In this document: piece by piece, positions 16,142-18,764 of the stretch
Layout of the letters: each line of letters opens with the position of its first letter
Position numbering within the stretch: position 1 is the first letter of the stretch
Assembly: GCF_032229525.1 (NCBI RefSeq)
Contig: NZ_JAVTWB010000027.1
Coordinates: 1-18,764, forward strand
Reading direction: 5' to 3'
Origin: Accumulibacter sp032229525
Lineage (GTDB): Bacteria; Pseudomonadota; Gammaproteobacteria; Burkholderiales; Rhodocyclaceae
Length of the DNA: 18,764 nucleotides
Made by a program: the position numbers and the translations under genes
The notes under the pieces: generated by a model
Databases searched by the model: none
Told to the model about the DNA's origin: nothing
Seen by the model: the letters and a program-made list of their open reading frames with translations, nothing else

Positions 16142-17472
16142 TTACAGCTTCCCCGTTGATCCTGACAAGAGACCGGCAGCACCGCTGCGAAACCACCGCC
16201 CGGGGTCCGGAAGTTGGTCGTCTGGCCGCGATACAGGCGCGCCGAAACCAGCTGTACGGCGCCGCGATAAACGTAGTTGCGCAGATCCAGCTTGAAATCC
16301 TGCTCGACACCGTCGACCCGCAGGCGCCGCTCCGATGGAGCGACCACCGCCTGGGCGATGTAGCCCCCACGCGAGATCTCCTCGAAGACCCGCCGGGTCA
16401 GCTTGTCGCCACGATAGGCTGCCTTGCTGCCAAAACCTGCCGCCGGCTTGAAGAACCACTGCTTGCGACTGGCCCAGAAAGCCTGTGCCTGGGCCGGGAC
16501 GACTTCCACCGTACGAGGAATGCTGCTTGCCAGCAACTGCCGCTGGTCTTTCCCGACACCGATCTGTGCCAGCCATTGCGCGTCGCCAAGGGCCGTGAGA
16601 TTGCGTTTGTCGGCAAACAGCGCATGCATCTGCGGATGCGGGGTGAGGACCACGGCATCGGCCAGATACGCCGCGCGCAGGACCGCGTGCTGCGGCGCCT
16701 CGAGGGCGAAATCGGTCAGCCGGTTGTAGACCAGGTCGACCACCTCGCCGCGGCACGCCAGCCGCACACCGTCGAAGGAGAGCTCGGTCGGGTCGGCGAC
16801 CATTGCGGCAATGCCATGTGCCTCGAACGACTGCCGGAAGAGCTCGAACTCGGGCGCCAGATACTGCTCGGTCGGCGACGCATCGACAATGGCAATGCGC
16901 GCCAGCGGGCGGGCAGGCGCTTCACCACGCGCCAGGCGCCATTCCTCGCGGAACATTGCGACGAAAGTCGCTTCGAGCGGCATCGGGGCAGGCAGCAAGC
17001 GCGCCACCGGCGCGCAGCAAGCGCGCTGGGCGCGCAACAGGCAGGCATTGAGCAAGGCGCCACCGGCATTCGAGTTGATCTCGATCAGCTGCGGGCCGTC
17101 AGGGCCGAGGTGAAAATCGTAACCGAGGAAGACCCCGGCGGCGGCCGGGGAATGGCGGGCGATCGATGGGGCATAGGAGAGGACCCGCTGACGATACGCC
17201 GGCAGCACCACCACCTCTTCAAGCGCCGCGATCGTGCGCGCCATGCGCAACAGGTGCTCTTCGCTGACAAAGACGACGCTATCGGAAAAAAGATGCGGCC
17301 GGGTGGCCAGCAGATCGGCGTGAGACACGGTCCCGTCGCCTTCCTCAAGGGCCTGTCGCAAGGACTGGTGGTCGACCGAGACACAGGCGCAGCCACGATT
17401 CAACCATTCGGCAGTGGCGCCGCAATCACCCGCCACCAGCTCGGCAAGGGCTTGGGGGCAAAGGTCGTCCAT
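16138..17472 (-). CDS. ATP-grasp-like protein of unknown substrate, 444 aa
   Basis: Not a named family that I can assign. Motif reading suggests an ATP-grasp enzyme with permuted order: an acidic/Asn metal-binding type segment GYDFHLGPDGPQLIEINSNAGG comes first (about residues 117-140), and a phosphate-binding-loop-like WFFKPAAGFGSKAAYRGDK comes later (about 340-360), followed by DFKLDLRNYVYRG and TTNFRTPGGGFAAV near the C-terminus. In ordinary ATP-grasp enzymes the KP-loop precedes the ExN motif; the reversed order is as in circularly permuted ATP-grasp families. Such enzymes usually join a carboxylate to an amine or thiol. No signal peptide or membrane helix. The ATG overlaps the helicase stop by one base (TGATG) with no strong ribosome-binding site, and its stop overlaps mobB by four bases, so it is co-translated with its neighbours. 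The product is unknown. Confidence 0.75.
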   Translation of the reverse strand: MDDLCPQALAELVAGDCGATAEWLNRGCACVSVDHQSLRQALEEGDGTVSHADLLATRPHLFSDSVVFVSEEHLLRMARTIAALEEVVVLPAYRQRVLSYAPSIARHSPAAAGVFLGYDFHLGPDGPQLIEINSNAGGALLNACLLRAQRACCAPVARLLPAPMPLEATFVAMFREEWRLARGEAPARPLARIAIVDASPTEQYLAPEFELFRQSFEAHGIAAMVADPTELSFDGVRLACRGEVVDLVYNRLTDFALEAPQHAVLRAAYLADAVVLTPHPQMHALFADKRNLTALGDAQWLAQIGVGKDQRQLLASSIPRTVEVVPAQAQAFWASRKQWFFKPAAGFGSKAAYRGDKLTRRVFEEISRGGYIAQAVVAPSERRLRVDGVEQDFKLDLRNYVYRGAVQLVSARLYRGQTTNFRTPGGGFAAVLPVSCQDQRGSCK

Positions 17473-18764
17473 CAGCTTTCAGCGGCCGTTCGTGGTGCGA
17501 AAAAGGCCAGCGCTTCCTCGAGTTGGCGCGTTCTTTTCATCGGTGGCAGGCTGCGCCAGATACGCTTGCCGTAGGGCTTGCCGATCAGACGCGGGTCGCA
17601 GATCATCAACACGCCGCGGTCGCTTTCGTCGCGAATCAGGCGACCGGCACCCTGTTTGACATTGATCACCGTGCGCGGCAACTGGTACTCCATGAAGGCA
17701 TTGCGACCCTCCCTGCGCAGTTTCTCGATCCGTGCCGACAACACCGGATCGTCGGGCGGGGCGAAGGGCAGCTTGTCGATCACCACCAGCGACAGCGCTT
17801 CGCCGCGCACGTCGACCCCCTCCCAGAAGCTCTGGCTACCAATCAGGATGGCGTTGCCGAGCCGGCGAAAGCGCTCGAGCAACTCGTTCTTGCTCCGTTC
17901 GCCCTGCAGCAACAAAGGCAGATCGAGTCCGGCGTGCTCGAGCTGTTCGGCGAGCAACTCGTGTGTCCGACGCATCGCGCGCAACGAGGTGCACAGGAAG
18001 AACGCCCGCCCGCCACTCGCCTTGAGCAGCGGAAAAGCGGCCTTGACGACGGCCTCGGAATAGCCCTGGCTGTTGGGGTCCGGCAAGTTCGGCGGCACGT
18101 AGAGCAAGGCCTGTCGCGGGTAGTCGAAGGGGCTTTCCCAGCGCGCCGAGTCGGCGCCGACCAGCCCCATCTCGGCGCAGTAGTGCGTGAAATCGTCCTG
18201 CACGGCGAGGGTTGCCGACGTGAAAATCCAGGCCCGCGGATGACCGCTCATCTGCTTCTGCATGATCTCGGCGATCATCAGCGGCGTCGCATTGAGCTGC
18301 AGCGTGTGCGTATAACTCTCGCCCCAGCGCACGAAGTCGGCATTGGCTCCGCTCTGCCAGCTTTGCAGCCGGGTGAGAAGCTCGCCGGCGCGCCGCCAGC
18401 AGCTCTCCAGCCCCTCGGAACGCTGCGCCTGCGTCGCCAGCAGCGTGGCAAGGGCTGCGAGTTCGCTGACCACGTCGGCAACGCGCTCGGCGAAACCCGC
18501 GCGTCCTTCGAGTTGCAGCAGCGCGAAGCGGGCCGGCTCGACCGGCAGGGTCAACCGCAGATCGCGCACCGCTTTCTCGAGGGCGTCGCAGAGGCCGGGA
18601 AGGTCCAGGCAGTCACGCGCCGACGCCAGACCGGCGAGCTGCGTATCACGGCCCAGTTCGAGCAGCTGTGCGGTCGACACGCTTTCCCCAAAGAACAGGC
18701 TGGCGACTTCGGGCAGTTGATGTGCTTCGTCGAAAATCACCGCATTGCAGGCGGGCAGGAGTTC
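17472..18764 (-). CDS. YoaA/DinG-family ATP-dependent helicase, C-terminal part (N-terminus outside window)
   Basis: The visible 430 residues run off the right edge. They open with ELLPACNAVIFDEAHQLPEVA, holding the DEAH box (18731-18720). Superfamily 2 helicase motifs follow: SFWEGVDVRGEALSLVVIDKLPFAPPDDPV, then INVKQGAGRLIRDESDRGVLMICDPRL and GKPYGKRIWRSLPP. These last blocks closely resemble E. coli YoaA, an XPD-like DNA helicase with an iron-sulfur cluster that acts in replication stress. The iron-sulfur cysteines and Walker A lie in the missing N-terminus and cannot be checked. The stop shares one base with the next start (TGATG). A role in repairing oxidative or stalled-fork damage is inferred from the family. 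YoaA and DinG cannot be fully separated without the N-terminus. Confidence 0.92.
   Translation of the reverse strand, partial: ELLPACNAVIFDEAHQLPEVASLFFGESVSTAQLLELGRDTQLAGLASARDCLDLPGLCDALEKAVRDLRLTLPVEPARFALLQLEGRAGFAERVADVVSELAALATLLATQAQRSEGLESCWRRAGELLTRLQSWQSGANADFVRWGESYTHTLQLNATPLMIAEIMQKQMSGHPRAWIFTSATLAVQDDFTHYCAEMGLVGADSARWESPFDYPRQALLYVPPNLPDPNSQGYSEAVVKAAFPLLKASGGRAFFLCTSLRAMRRTHELLAEQLEHAGLDLPLLLQGERSKNELLERFRRLGNAILIGSQSFWEGVDVRGEALSLVVIDKLPFAPPDDPVLSARIEKLRREGRNAFMEYQLPRTVINVKQGAGRLIRDESDRGVLMICDPRLIGKPYGKRIWRSLPPMKRTRQLEEALAFFAPRTAAES

Noticed and set aside
16072..17574. 500-residue plus-strand open frame antisense to the ATP-grasp-like gene
   Set aside because: The minus-strand frame has coherent motifs and overlapping stop/start junctions with both neighbours. 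The plus-strand translation is Arg/Gln-rich with no recognisable domain.

Overview
This window looks like a core chromosomal segment of a GC-rich betaproteobacterium, most plausibly from the Rhodocyclales (a Candidatus Accumulibacter/Dechloromonas-like lineage). That inference rests on three things: two tiny genes of families typical of Betaproteobacteria (DUF3460 and DUF3567), a squalene/hopanoid hpnCDE set, and strong G/C preference at third codon positions. No reference comparison was possible. I see no insertion sequence, phage gene, CRISPR array, integrase or abrupt composition change, so there is no visible sign of recent transfer.

Layout, left to right. Positions 1-54 hold the 5' part of a tRNA-Leu(UAG) on the minus strand. 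hpnC-hpnD-hpnE (218-3217, plus) encode the three-step conversion of farnesyl diphosphate to squalene through presqualene diphosphate and hydroxysqualene. A minus-strand pair follows: an uncharacterised 151-residue protein and a YbbA-type ABC ATPase. The ATPase diverges from tesA, and the two ATG start codons share a single CATG tetramer. tesA is followed by mnmH (tRNA 2-selenouridine synthase). A minus-strand methyltransferase then diverges from an OsmC-family peroxidase-like gene. Next comes a large plus-strand gene (7457-10147) fusing an NDP-forming acyl-CoA synthetase to a GNAT acetyltransferase, i.e. a Pat-type protein acetyltransferase. From there to the right edge everything reads on the minus strand: DUF3460, DUF3567, clpB, moaE, moaD, moeA, mobB, an ATP-grasp-like protein and a YoaA/DinG-family helicase cut by the window edge.

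The right half contains a tightly packed run, transcribed right to left: yoaA-like helicase, ATP-grasp-like gene, mobB, moeA, moaD, moaE. Junctions are 1-base and 4-base stop/start overlaps, a 14-base overlap, an 11-base gap and a 1-base gap. This argues for one translationally coupled transcript centred on molybdenum cofactor assembly: molybdopterin synthase (MoaD/MoaE), molybdate insertion (MoeA) and the nucleotide-linked step (MobB). clpB sits downstream after a 164-base gap that contains a GC hairpin and a good match to a sigma-32 heat-shock promoter, so it is probably expressed independently.

The most promising novelty is the 444-residue ATP-grasp-like protein inside the molybdenum cofactor run. 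Its motif order suggests a circularly permuted ATP-grasp fold and its substrate is unknown. Other points worth a look are the Pat homologue that keeps the synthetase catalytic histidine, the shared CATG starts of ybbA/tesA with no local permease, the G8 tract in hpnE, and the palindrome-rich leader of the DUF3460 gene. Most of the window otherwise reads as ordinary housekeeping DNA.
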